From DASQPA01 sp963756455 (GTDB taxonomy: Bacteria > Acidobacteriota > Thermoanaerobaculia > Multivoradales > UBA5704): 64,000 nucleotides of DNA. The notes under the pieces were generated by a model. That model had not been told where the DNA came from, did no database searches, and saw nothing but the letters and a program-made list of their open reading frames with translations. The stretch covers positions 3,038,001 through 3,102,000 of the forward strand of contig CAVWNC010000003.1 of assembly GCA_963756455.1 (NCBI GenBank), in the 5' to 3' direction. Below, in pieces: positions 1 through 7,447 of the stretch (the first letter of the stretch is position 1; each line of letters begins with the position of its first letter). A program made the translations under genes and the position numbers.

Positions 1-14
1 GTGGGGGAGGGGGC

Positions 15-458
15 ATGAGCCGGGAGGAGCACTGCCGGAAACTCGAGCAGCTCTATCTGGGGGCGCCGTGCAACGTCCTCTACCTCCCCCGCATCACCAT
101 CGCCGAGGGGAGTTGCGAGGTGGTGATCCCGGTCCAGGCGCAGTTCTTCCACCCCGGCGGGGCGGTCCACGGCTCGGTCTACTTCAAGGCCCTGGACGAT
201 GCCGCCTTTTTCGCCTCCAACTCGCTGGTCGAGGAGGTCCTGCTCCTCACCGCGACCTTCCACGTCACCCTACTGCGCCCCATCTCCAAAGGCGAGATCC
301 GGGCCCAGGGCACCGTCGTCCACGTCTCCAGCCAGATGGTCGTCGCCGAATCCGTGGCCCGCGACTCCGACGACCGGGTGATCGCCCGCGGCACCGGGAC
401 GTTCATGCGGAGTCGGATCGAGCTCACCCCGGATCTGGGATATCGGCTGCCGGCCTGA
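15..458 (+). CDS. PaaI-like hotdog-fold thioesterase
   Basis: A 147-residue protein with the length and pattern of the PaaI/YiiD hotdog thioesterase family: a long helix region HPGGAVHGSVYFKALDDAA at about residues 46-64 followed by alternating strands (TATFHVTLLRPISKGEIRAQG, about 80-100). The family hydrolyses acyl-CoA or acyl-carrier thioesters in the cytoplasm. The ATG at 15 is preceded by a strong GGAGGGGG ribosome-binding site. The gene sits upstream of a fatty acyl-AMP ligase and a lipopeptide NRPS locus, so editing of acyl starters is conceivable, but the two are separated by toxin-antitoxin remnants and the opposite strand, so co-function is only a guess. The substrate cannot be read from the sequence. 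Confidence 0.8.
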   Translation: MSREEHCRKLEQLYLGAPCNVLYLPRITIAEGSCEVVIPVQAQFFHPGGAVHGSVYFKALDDAAFFASNSLVEEVLLLTATFHVTLLRPISKGEIRAQGTVVHVSSQMVVAESVARDSDDRVIARGTGTFMRSRIELTPDLGYRLPA

Positions 459-514
459 TTCGCAGCTGTCGGCGTAAGGTTCTGTCCGGTTGGAAATGGT
501 CCTCCCCAGCTCGT

Positions 515-532
515 TGTACAATAGACCGTACA
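515..532 (+). promoter_or_regulatory. Inverted repeat over a candidate -10 box of the Phd antitoxin
   Basis: TGTAC (515-519) and GTACA (528-532) form a perfect 5-bp inverted repeat with an 8-bp spacer. The left arm overlaps TACAAT (517-522), a good -10 hexamer in otherwise GC-rich DNA. No convincing -35 box is visible. Phd/YefM antitoxins commonly repress their own promoter by binding short palindromes, so this is a plausible autoregulatory operator 12 bp before the antitoxin start. Confidence 0.4.
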
Positions 533-543
533 TGGAGGACAGG

Positions 544-819
544 ATGCCAAAGCTCAAGCCCATCAGGCCGGGCCAGGATGTTCGCCCCCTTTCCGAGGTC
601 AGGGCGCAGATCGCAGCCGTCGTCGAGCAGGTGCAGGATACCCGTCGGCCGGTCATCCTCACGCAGCGGGGCCGTAGCGCCGCAGTCCTCCTCGACGTCG
701 AGACCTACGAGGGCCTCCTGGAGGAGCTCGAGCTCCTGCGCGACATCCGGGTGGCCGAGGGAGAGCTGGCTGCCGGGCGAGGCGTTCCCCACGGCCAAGC
801 CCGCACCGAGATCCGTTGA
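544..819 (+). CDS. Phd/YefM-family type II antitoxin, orphan
   Basis: A 91-residue protein starting MPKLKPIRPGQDVRPLSEVR and containing the family core (about residues 15-60: TQRGRSAAVLLDVETYEGLLEEL). Phd/YefM antitoxins bind operator DNA with the N-terminal fold and neutralise a RelE- or Doc-type toxin with the C-terminal helix. The ATG at 544 is chosen over in-frame starts at 490, 496 and 532 because GGAGG (534-538) lies 5 nt before it. The end looks clipped: the protein stops after ...ARTEIR, and reading through the TGA gives RLGH and another stop, which resembles a normal antitoxin tail changed by CGA to TGA. No toxin gene follows. It is probably a decaying toxin-antitoxin remnant, though the DNA-binding part is intact. 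Confidence 0.75.
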   Translation: MPKLKPIRPGQDVRPLSEVRAQIAAVVEQVQDTRRPVILTQRGRSAAVLLDVETYEGLLEELELLRDIRVAEGELAAGRGVPHGQARTEIR

Positions 820-865
820 CGTCTCGGCCACTGAGCCGTGCCGGTCCGTCCATAGCAGTGCTGCC

Positions 866-922
866 GAGGCGGGCGTCTCCGTGCACCCACCACACCCAGA
901 TATGGGTGTCCAGAAGGATCAA
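866..922 (-). pseudogene. VapC-type PIN toxin, N-terminal fragment only
   Basis: Read from TTG at 922, the minus strand gives MILLDTHIWVWWVHGDARL, the textbook first strand and helix of a VapC PIN-domain RNase, including the first catalytic Asp (DTHxW). The TTG overlaps the stop of the upstream antitoxin (TTGA), the coupled arrangement usual for VapBC operons. After about residue 19 the frame stays open but loses PIN similarity; the other conserved acidic residues are absent and the DNA belongs to the tail of the convergent Phd locus. This is a broken toxin of about 19 recognisable residues, probably cut by recombination between two toxin-antitoxin loci. Confidence 0.6.
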
Positions 923-1134
923 AGAAGCGCTTCCCAATCGCCTTCAGCGACGGGTTCTGTCGGATCTTCGTAGCGAATGGGCAGTCCGCGTAGCGGGTAA
1001 GGGTTCTCAAGGTGGGCAGCAGGTTTGAGCGGCAGCACGATAACTTCGACTTCATCGCCAGCCTCGAAAGGTAGCTCGGAGAGCTGGAGCTCGCCGCCCG
1101 CGCGAATCGTCGTCGCTGTCTTGTAGCCCCTCAT
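919..1134 (-). CDS. Small VapB-like antitoxin of a broken VapBC pair
   Basis: A 71-residue acidic protein beginning MRGYKTATTIRAGGELQLSE with FEAGDEVEVIVLPLKP at about residues 23-38, an AbrB/swapped-hairpin-like start, and an acidic C-terminus ending EGDWEALL. Such proteins precede PIN-domain toxins, and the fragment that starts inside its stop codon is exactly that. No ribosome-binding site is visible before ATG 1134, but TATATT (minus strand, 1146-1141) sits where a -10 box would give a leaderless transcript. The gene follows FAAL on the same strand with a 15-bp gap, so read-through is also possible. Family assignment rests mostly on context. Confidence 0.55.
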   Translation of the reverse strand: MRGYKTATTIRAGGELQLSELPFEAGDEVEVIVLPLKPAAHLENPYPLRGLPIRYEDPTEPVAEGDWEALL

Positions 1135-1149
1135 AGGTTCAATATAGCG

Positions 1150-2913
1150 CTATGGCTGCGGGTCCTCGAGCCCCGCCACCTTCTTCCCCGCCTTCTTCCC
1201 CGCCTTCTCCTGCCGCAACGCCAGGAAGATCTCCCGCGCCCGGGTGCGCCGGATCTTGCCGCTGGTGGTCACCGGGATGGTCCCGGCGGGGACCAGCTCG
1301 ACGTGGGAGACGACGAGGCCGGTCTCCTCGCGCACCCGGCGGCGGAGGGCGGCGGCCGGGTCCTCGCCGCTCGCCCCGGCGTCCTGGCCGCGGCGGTCGG
1401 TCTCGGCGAGGATGCAGAGGATCTCGGTGCTCTGGGTGGGGTCGACGACGCCGAAGGCCGCGACCCGGGTGGCGCGCACCCCGGCGACGTCGGCGGCCGC
1501 CCACTCGATCTCGGCGGGGTGGTGGTTCTCGCCGGAGAGGATGATCAGCTCCTTCCTCCTGCCGGTGATGTACAGCTCGCCGCCGTAGAGGAAGCCCAGG
1601 TCGCCGGTCTTGAAACCGTGTGCGATCTCCTCCCGGCTCGGCTCGGGGAGGCAGAGATAGCCGGAGAAGAGGGACGGCCCCTGGGCGGTGATCTCGCCTA
1701 GCTCTCCTTCGGGGAGCTCGCTGCCGTCCTCGTCCACGATGGTGACCCGGGTCCCCTCGACCGGCCTACCCGAGGAGACCAGCACCAACTCGTCCTCGGG
1801 GCTCGCCGGCGGCTCGACCCGACCCTCGCGAGCCAGGGCGTGGCGTCCGACCGGGAGCAGGCGGTACCGCTCTCCCTCGGGCTTGACCGTGATGGCGAGG
1901 GTCGCCTCAGCCATGCCGTAGCACGGGACGAGGGCGGTCGGCGCGAAACCGTGCGGAGCGAGGCGGCGGTCGCAGCGCTCCAGCACGTCGGCGTGGATCG
2001 GCTCGGCGCCGATGAAGGCGATCCGCCAGCTGGCCAGGTCGATCCCCTGGAGGTCCCGGTCGGTCAGCCGGTCGACCAGCTGGCGGTAGGCGAAGACCGG
2101 GGCGAGCGAGTGGGTGCCGCGGTAGCGGTGGATCGCGTGCAGCCAGTGCGCCGGCCGGCGCAGGAAGGCGAAGGGGGTGGAGAGGACGAGGTCCAATTCG
2201 TAGGCCAGGGGGAGGATCAACCCGGCCACCAGCCCCATGTCGTGGAAGAGCGGCAGCCAGCTCACCATCACGTCGCCGGCGACCACCCCCGAGGCGAGGG
2301 CGATCTGCCGCAGGTTGGCCATCACCGCCCGGTGGGTGACGACGACGCCCTTGGGGAGCGAGGTGGAGCCCGAGGTGAGCTGGAGGAAGGCGACGTCGTC
2401 CGGCGTGGGCAGCGGTCCCGGGAGGCCGGCCCCTCTGTGGCCTCCACCGGTCAGCCGGTCCGGGGTGAGCATCCGCACTCCTTCGCCGACCTGCTCCACA
2501 GCGGTGGCAGCGATCTCCGGCGACGCCAGCACCCCGCGCATGCCGAAGACTCGCGACAGCTCCGCCAGGCGGGCCGCGAAGAGGGCCGGCGACTGGGCAC
2601 CCAGGGGCGGGCTCAACGGGCAGGGGACGATTCCGGCGAGGACGCTGCCGAAGAAGGCGGCGAGGAAATCGCGGCCGGTGGGGAGAACGAGGAACAGCCG
2701 GTCGCCGCGGCGAAGGCCGGCGGCGAGGAGAGCCGCCGCGGCTTCTTTCGCCATGGCGAAGAGCTCGTCGTGGGGGAGCGGATGGGCTTCCAAGTCCGAA
2801 CCGAGGAAGGCGATCGAGCGGACCGGCCGGGTGGCCGCCGCCGCGAGCAGGGCGTCCGCGATCGTCGACGACGGAGAGCGGGAGGGAGCCACCAGGCGGA
2901 ATCGTCCACGCAA
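1150..2913 (-). CDS. Fatty acyl-AMP ligase (FAAL), lipopeptide starter activation
   Basis: A 587-residue member of the adenylate-forming superfamily. The ATP-binding loop LTSGSTSLPKG lies near residues 179-189 and SWLPLFHDMGL, characteristic of FAAL proteins, near 217-227. CYGMAEATLA (A5), KTGDLGFLY (A7), GRRKELIILSGENHHPAEIE (A8) and the catalytic lysine motif TTSGKIRR near the end are all present. FAALs make acyl-adenylates from free fatty acids and pass them to a carrier protein rather than to CoA. The C-terminus carries a lysine-rich tail (KAGKKAGKK). Start: TTG 2913 with GGAG just upstream; no better start lies nearby. It is divergent from the operon holding an ACP at 4092, a likely acyl acceptor. 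Expected role: supplying the fatty acid that N-caps the peptide. Confidence 0.88.
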   Translation of the reverse strand: MRGRFRLVAPSRSPSSTIADALLAAAATRPVRSIAFLGSDLEAHPLPHDELFAMAKEAAAALLAAGLRRGDRLFLVLPTGRDFLAAFFGSVLAGIVPCPLSPPLGAQSPALFAARLAELSRVFGMRGVLASPEIAATAVEQVGEGVRMLTPDRLTGGGHRGAGLPGPLPTPDDVAFLQLTSGSTSLPKGVVVTHRAVMANLRQIALASGVVAGDVMVSWLPLFHDMGLVAGLILPLAYELDLVLSTPFAFLRRPAHWLHAIHRYRGTHSLAPVFAYRQLVDRLTDRDLQGIDLASWRIAFIGAEPIHADVLERCDRRLAPHGFAPTALVPCYGMAEATLAITVKPEGERYRLLPVGRHALAREGRVEPPASPEDELVLVSSGRPVEGTRVTIVDEDGSELPEGELGEITAQGPSLFSGYLCLPEPSREEIAHGFKTGDLGFLYGGELYITGRRKELIILSGENHHPAEIEWAAADVAGVRATRVAAFGVVDPTQSTEILCILAETDRRGQDAGASGEDPAAALRRRVREETGLVVSHVELVPAGTIPVTTSGKIRRTRAREIFLALRQEKAGKKAGKKVAGLEDPQP

Positions 2914-2922
2914 TCTCCGGCC

Positions 2923-2951
2923 TTGTCAATTACCTAAAGGAGCAGTACGAT
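2923..2951 (+). promoter_or_regulatory. Sigma70-like promoter for the starter operon
   Basis: TTGTCA (2923-2928), a 17-bp spacer and TACGAT (2946-2951) match the -35/-10 layout, placing transcription start near 2958, about 28 nt before the ATG at 2986. It lies in the short, comparatively AT-rich gap between divergent FAAL and the operon, so both units may be regulated from here. On the opposite strand the same bases include TTGACA (2929-2924), but no matching -10 follows. Confidence 0.5.
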
Positions 2952-2985
2952 TGCTGGACGTTTTCAGTCCTTCCTTGGAGGCAGA

Positions 2986-4056
2986 ATGCGGGGACTCGGG
3001 ATCGTCAAATCGGATGCAGCCGGCGGCTCCAGAGGCGGGAACGGGCACCGGCCGCACGTGGCTCTCCTCAATTCCTACAACATCCCTCCGGGCAAACCGG
3101 GGCGGGAATCCATGCGGGTCCAGGGTTTCCTCGAGGCGCTCGCCGCGCGCGGCTGGGTCGAGGAGCGCGATTTCGATTTCACCCTGCTGGACATCGAGGA
3201 GCGGCCGGCCATGGAAGCGGCGGTCCGCAAGCTGGTCGCGGATGGGGTCGACCTGATCCACGCCTACGGCACCCCCAACGGCGTCGCCGCGGCCGAGGCC
3301 ACCTCCGAAGTCCCCATCCTCTATTGTGGCGCCCATCCCGAGGGAATCGCCGAGATCACCCTGGGTGCCCCCAACGTCACCGGCAAGGTGTTTGCCCTGC
3401 CGTTCACGTCGAGCTACAAGAACTTCCGCTTCCTCCGTCGCTTCCTGCCCCACGTCGAGACGGTGTGGACGGTCTTCTTCGAGGAGACGGTGTTCGTCCG
3501 CCCGGAGATGCGTGAGCTCCACCGTGCGGCGCGTGACCGGGCCGGGAAGCGGGTCTGGCTCTCGGGCAAAGAGGGGCCGGTGGGGTTCCGCACCCTGGCC
3601 GGGCTGGGCGACATCGTCGGCATCGAGTACAAGGAGCTGCTGTTCAGCGATCCCGACGAGCTGGCGCGCGGCATGGAGGAGATCGACCCCAGGACCGGTG
3701 CCTTCATGAACTACAACGAGCTCCTTCACTGCCCGGGAGCGTTCGAGACGGTGCTCAAAAAGTCGGCCGAACGGGGCATTCCGACGATCTTCAACAACAA
3801 CGCCCAGTCGGTGGCCGAGGGCCTCCTTGCGGGGTTTGCCGCGGACTGGGTGAAGCTCGCCCACCAATCGGGCGACATGGCGGCGCGGATTTTGGACGGC
3901 GCCCAGCCGCGCGACTTCCCGCGCGAGATCCACGCCGACCAGGTCGCCTGGCTCAACCTCGACACGGCTAAGCACCTCGGGCTCGAATTCGACGACGAGG
4001 TGCTGCGATATTTTGACCTGCCGATCACCGGCAAGGTCGACACGCTCTGTATGTGA
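2986..4056 (+). CDS. ABC-type substrate-binding-like protein without export signal
   Basis: A 356-residue protein resembling the ABC_sub_bind family (PF04392 type, two Rossmann-like lobes): the start HRPHVALLNSYNIPPGKPGR at about residues 21-40, a strand-turn LIHAYGTPNGVAAAEAT (about 90-106), and a C-terminal lobe with IPTIFNNNAQSVAEGLLAGF (about 265-284). Family members are normally lipoproteins or periplasmic, yet no hydrophobic signal, lipobox or twin-arginine motif is visible, so a cytoplasmic role is likely. There is no permease or ATPase gene beside it. A Shine-Dalgarno-like TTGGAGG lies at 2979-2985 just before the ATG. It leads a tight operon with ACP, radical SAM and adenylation-like genes. 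It may bind a small molecule or act on acyl-ACP; the real function is unknown. Confidence 0.7.
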   Translation: MRGLGIVKSDAAGGSRGGNGHRPHVALLNSYNIPPGKPGRESMRVQGFLEALAARGWVEERDFDFTLLDIEERPAMEAAVRKLVADGVDLIHAYGTPNGVAAAEATSEVPILYCGAHPEGIAEITLGAPNVTGKVFALPFTSSYKNFRFLRRFLPHVETVWTVFFEETVFVRPEMRELHRAARDRAGKRVWLSGKEGPVGFRTLAGLGDIVGIEYKELLFSDPDELARGMEEIDPRTGAFMNYNELLHCPGAFETVLKKSAERGIPTIFNNNAQSVAEGLLAGFAADWVKLAHQSGDMAARILDGAQPRDFPREIHADQVAWLNLDTAKHLGLEFDDEVLRYFDLPITGKVDTLCM

Positions 4057-4091
4057 CGCCCGAAGCCCGGGCGCTCGCGAGAGGAGACGCA

Positions 4092-4361
4092 ATGGATCCG
4101 AGGATCGTCGAAGAGGTGAAGTCTCATTTCAGCCAGATCATGGACATCGACGCGGAAGGGCTCGACTTCCACGCCCGGCTCGACGACGCGTATGGCGTGA
4201 CCTCGGTCAACCAGATGCGGCTCGTCTCCGAGCTCAAGATCGCCCTGGGCATCGAGATCCCGGAGGCCGAGGGCAAGGCGGTTTGCACCCTGGCCGATCT
4301 GGTCCAGCTTTGCGAGCAGTACTCTCTTCCCCAGGGGCGCGTGGCCTCCGGAAGGGGATGA
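4092..4361 (+). CDS. Acyl carrier protein
   Basis: An 89-residue acidic four-helix carrier protein. Ser38 in YGVTSVNQMRLVSEL is the predicted phosphopantetheine attachment site; the usual GxDS is here GVTS, with T in place of D. LGIEIPEAEGKAVCTLADLV (about 55-74) corresponds to helix 3 of the fold. The ATG at 4092 is preferred because GAGGAG (4081-4086) precedes it; an in-frame GTG at 4053 overlaps the previous gene's stop and would add 13 residues. It ends 1 bp before the radical SAM gene, so translation is probably coupled. Likely carrier for the FAAL-activated fatty acid or for an intermediate handled by the neighbouring enzymes. Confidence 0.82.
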   Translation: MDPRIVEEVKSHFSQIMDIDAEGLDFHARLDDAYGVTSVNQMRLVSELKIALGIEIPEAEGKAVCTLADLVQLCEQYSLPQGRVASGRG

Positions 4362-4362
4362 G

Positions 4363-6000
4363 ATGTCGGCGAAAAAGAAGATCCTTCTAACCTCGGTCTT
4401 CCGCCCGTACGCATCGAAGAACAGCAAGTACAACAAGGACGGCGACGAGGAGTGGCTCGACTACATGGCGTCGCGGATCAGTCGCGAGCCCGGGCCATTC
4501 ATCATGAGCTCCTACATGTCGGGAACGGCCTTGACCATCATGGCGGCCAACCTGGACGCCGACGTCACCGTGATGGGGCACCCAAGCCTCGACGAGTACA
4601 TTGCCGAGCTCAAGAAGGGGCCGGACTTCGTCGGCATCACCTTCCTGATCAAGGGGCTGGGCAAGCTCTTCCCGATGATCGCCCTGGCCCGCAAGCACGC
4701 GCCGAAGGCCAAGATCGTGATCGGCGGTTTCGGCACCATGCTGCACAACCTGGGCAATCATGGCGCCGACTATCTCTGCAAGGGGGAGGGGATCTCCTTC
4801 TTCCGCAACCTGATCGGTCAGAACCCGGCCGACCCGGTGCGCCAGCCGGACGTCCTGGGCGACGTCACGCTCAAGTGCTTCCGCGACTACCCCTACCTGC
4901 CGCGCGCCCGCTACGCCGAGCTGACCCACGGCTTCGGCTGCCCGCACAAGTGTGAGTTCTGCACCACCTCGGCTTACTTCGGCTACGTCCACATCCCCTT
5001 CGGCAACGGCCGGGCGATGTACGACACCATGGTCGACATCCACGACCGGCACAAGATCAGCTACTTCTACATCTACGAAGAGGACATGTGCCTCTACAAG
5101 AAGAGCCTCGACGCGTGGGGCGGGGCGATCCGGGACGATCCCGACCGCACCCTCTTCTGGCACTGCTTCTCGACCGTCAAGTCGCTGACCACCTGGGATC
5201 TGGAAGAGCTGGTGGCGATGGGCCTCACCCACGTATGGATCGGTATCGAATCGGTCAACTCGCCCTTCTCGAAGAGCGTCGGCCGCGACAACATCAGCCT
5301 GTTCAACGACCTTCACAGTCTGGGGATCACGACCAGCGGCTCGATCATGTTCGGCCAGGACCACCAGACGCCGGAAAACCTCCAGGACGAGCTGGACCAC
5401 GCGGTCGAGCTCTATCCGTCGACCTTCCAGTCGAGTGTCCTCATCCCCTCCGACGGCACCATGCTGCGCGCCCGCCTGGAGAAGGAGGGGCGCTTGCGCA
5501 AGGCGGACTTCTGGGACTCCGACCTTTACTCCGAGGTCATCTTCCACCCCGCCTTTAAGCAGGGGCAGCTGCGCGAGGCCGTGTTCTGGGCCTACGATCA
5601 ATTCTACAACCGCACGGGACCGGCCATCCATCGCCTGGCTCGGCATTGGATCACCGGCGCCAAGCGGTTCAAGAACAGCCCCAACGCGGGGTTGCGGCGG
5701 CGTGCCGCCATCCTCGCCGAGCGGGCGCGGGTGGCGCGCACGGTCCTGCTCGAGACGAGTTCCTACCTGCCCACCGATGCGGTGCGCGAGACGGTGCGCG
5801 AGACGCTCGCCTGGATTCGCGAGGAGGTTGGGGCCCCGGCCTCGGCTGAGGAGGCGCAGGCCCGCCTGGTCAGGCGGATCTTCGACGTCGAGATGGCGAA
5901 GCGGGAGGTCTATCCGCCCGAGCCGATCGAACCCGATCTCAACTATCGCCGCTGGATCTCGGGAATTGAGGTGCCGGCCCAATTCGCACGCGCGGCGTGA
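4363..6000 (+). CDS. Radical SAM enzyme with N-terminal B12-binding-like domain
   Basis: A 545-residue protein with two recognisable parts. Residues about 1-165 look like the Rossmann-type cobalamin-binding domain of class B radical SAM enzymes (IIMAANLDADVTVMG, DFVGITFLIKG, AKIVIGGFGTMLHN), although the DxHxxG histidine motif is absent. Residues about 180-400 form the radical SAM domain: Cys193, Cys197 and Cys200 (GCPHKCEFC) bind the 4Fe-4S cluster, and WIGIESVNSPF near 298 is the usual mid-barrel GIES motif. The C-terminal third is helical and Arg-rich. Family members methylate unactivated carbons or do other radical chemistry. The ATG is 1 bp after the ACP stop, and the GTG of the next gene follows 4 bp after its stop, so it is part of one operon. 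Its substrate may be an ACP-bound starter or a peptide residue; this is inference. Confidence 0.85.
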   Translation: MSAKKKILLTSVFRPYASKNSKYNKDGDEEWLDYMASRISREPGPFIMSSYMSGTALTIMAANLDADVTVMGHPSLDEYIAELKKGPDFVGITFLIKGLGKLFPMIALARKHAPKAKIVIGGFGTMLHNLGNHGADYLCKGEGISFFRNLIGQNPADPVRQPDVLGDVTLKCFRDYPYLPRARYAELTHGFGCPHKCEFCTTSAYFGYVHIPFGNGRAMYDTMVDIHDRHKISYFYIYEEDMCLYKKSLDAWGGAIRDDPDRTLFWHCFSTVKSLTTWDLEELVAMGLTHVWIGIESVNSPFSKSVGRDNISLFNDLHSLGITTSGSIMFGQDHQTPENLQDELDHAVELYPSTFQSSVLIPSDGTMLRARLEKEGRLRKADFWDSDLYSEVIFHPAFKQGQLREAVFWAYDQFYNRTGPAIHRLARHWITGAKRFKNSPNAGLRRRAAILAERARVARTVLLETSSYLPTDAVRETVRETLAWIREEVGAPASAEEAQARLVRRIFDVEMAKREVYPPEPIEPDLNYRRWISGIEVPAQFARAA

Positions 6001-6004
6001 TCTC

Positions 6005-7447
6005 GTGAATCTGAACGATCCCATCCGCCGGGTCGCGCGGGAACGTCCCGCCGACCCGGCGGTCGTCGATGGAGAGCGCACCTACAGCTACCGCGACCTC
6101 TGGTCGGCGATCAGCCGGGCGGCGACGGGGCTCCGCGCGCAAGGCCTGAAGCCCGGCGACCGGGTGCTCCTCTGGCTTCCCAATGGCGCCGGCTTCCTGG
6201 CCGTCCACTTCGGGGCCATGGCCGCCGGCCTCCTCTCGGTTCCGGTCAAGGCCGAGAACGGGCCGGCCGAGCTCCTGGCCGCGATCGTCGACAGCAAGCC
6301 GCGCCTCCTCGTCGCCGACCGCGCCCTCCTTCCTCGCCTCCCGGAGGGACCGCCCGTCGACCTTCCCGTCCTGACGGTCGACGAGCTGTTCTCGCCCGAG
6401 CTTGCGGTGCCGTATCTCGACGTCGAGCCGGAAGAGGTGCCCGACGAGCAACCGGCGAGCGCCATCTACTCCTACGTCTTCGGCGAGGGCCGGCCCTACG
6501 GCGCCGTGCTCACCCACGGCAACCACAGCTTCGTCGGCGACTACTGCGCCCCGTTCTTTCGCATCGCGCCGGCCGACCGGGTCCTGATCGTGTTGCCCAT
6601 GCTCCACGTTTTCCCCATGGGCATGGGCATCATGCCCGGCTTCTACCAGGGGGCGGTGATCTACCTGGGCGACGCCCTGCGCCCCCGAACGCTCTTAGAG
6701 ACCATCTCCCGCGAGCGCATCACCCACATCCCCGCCGTGCCCCAGGTCTTCGAGCAGATGGCCCGCGCCCACCGGCCGGACCGCTACGACTTGAGCTCGA
6801 TCAAAAACCTGACCAGCGGCGCCGACTACCTACCCGAGGAGGTCCAGGGGTGGATGCAGTCGACTCTGGGGGTGACCGTGATCCAGGGCTACGGCATGAC
6901 CGAGACTTTCCCCACTACCTGCAACCCGCCGGACGAGGGGAATCGGCACGGCACTCTGGGTATCGGTTTCCACCCAAGCATCCGCTACCGCATCGTCAAC
7001 CTGGCAGGGCAGGAGCTGCCGCAGGGCGAGATCGGCGAGATCGAGATGCAGACCCTGGGGACGATGGCGGGCTACCTCGATGCGCCGGAGGCCACGGCAC
7101 GGCTGTGGCACGACGGCTGGCTGCGCTCCGGCGACCTGGGTTGGGTGGATGAGCGCGGCTATCTCCGTTTCGACCGAATGGTCAAGCCGATCCTGAACCT
7201 CTCCGGCAACAAGGTGGACCCGATCGAGGTGGCGCGTATCATCGAACGCTGCCCCGGAGTCGCCGCCGCTCGCGTCTCGGCCCTTATTACCTCCACCAAT
7301 GGTGGCCTGCCGAACGTGGCGATCAAAGCCGAGGTCGAGCTCGAGCCGGGCGCTAAGGTCGAGGAGCGCCAGGTCCGCGCCCACTGCCGAGCCTGGGCGG
7401 CGCCATACAAGGTGCCGCAGAAGGTGGAGATCGGACCGCTAAGGTAG
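6005..7447 (+). CDS. Degenerate class I adenylate-forming enzyme homologue
   Basis: A 480-residue acyl-CoA-synthetase/AMP-ligase fold protein. Conserved parts: TYSYRDLWSAISRAATGLRAQG (about 21-42), GYGMTETFPTT (A5, about 297-307), LRSGDLGWVDERGYLRF (A7) and GNKVDPIEVARIIERCPGV (A8-like, about 400-418). Two key features are missing. The phosphate-binding loop, normally SSGTTGxPKG, reads YSYVFGEGRPYGAVLTH (about 154-170), with no Ser/Thr-Gly run and no Lys. The protein stops at KVPQKVEIGPLR, before the C-terminal PxxxxGK catalytic lysine. Reading on through the TAG gives LPKRSSGR, reminiscent of that motif with Lys changed to Arg. The GTG at 6005 is chosen because it begins the homologous region 4 bp after the preceding stop. 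It is probably inactive as a ligase, or works as a binding partner. Confidence 0.75.
   Translation: MNLNDPIRRVARERPADPAVVDGERTYSYRDLWSAISRAATGLRAQGLKPGDRVLLWLPNGAGFLAVHFGAMAAGLLSVPVKAENGPAELLAAIVDSKPRLLVADRALLPRLPEGPPVDLPVLTVDELFSPELAVPYLDVEPEEVPDEQPASAIYSYVFGEGRPYGAVLTHGNHSFVGDYCAPFFRIAPADRVLIVLPMLHVFPMGMGIMPGFYQGAVIYLGDALRPRTLLETISRERITHIPAVPQVFEQMARAHRPDRYDLSSIKNLTSGADYLPEEVQGWMQSTLGVTVIQGYGMTETFPTTCNPPDEGNRHGTLGIGFHPSIRYRIVNLAGQELPQGEIGEIEMQTLGTMAGYLDAPEATARLWHDGWLRSGDLGWVDERGYLRFDRMVKPILNLSGNKVDPIEVARIIERCPGVAAARVSALITSTNGGLPNVAIKAEVELEPGAKVEERQVRAHCRAWAAPYKVPQKVEIGPLR

Noticed and set aside
2924..2929. TTGACA on the minus strand before FAAL
   Set aside because: The -10 would fall inside the FAAL coding start with a poor match (GACGAT).
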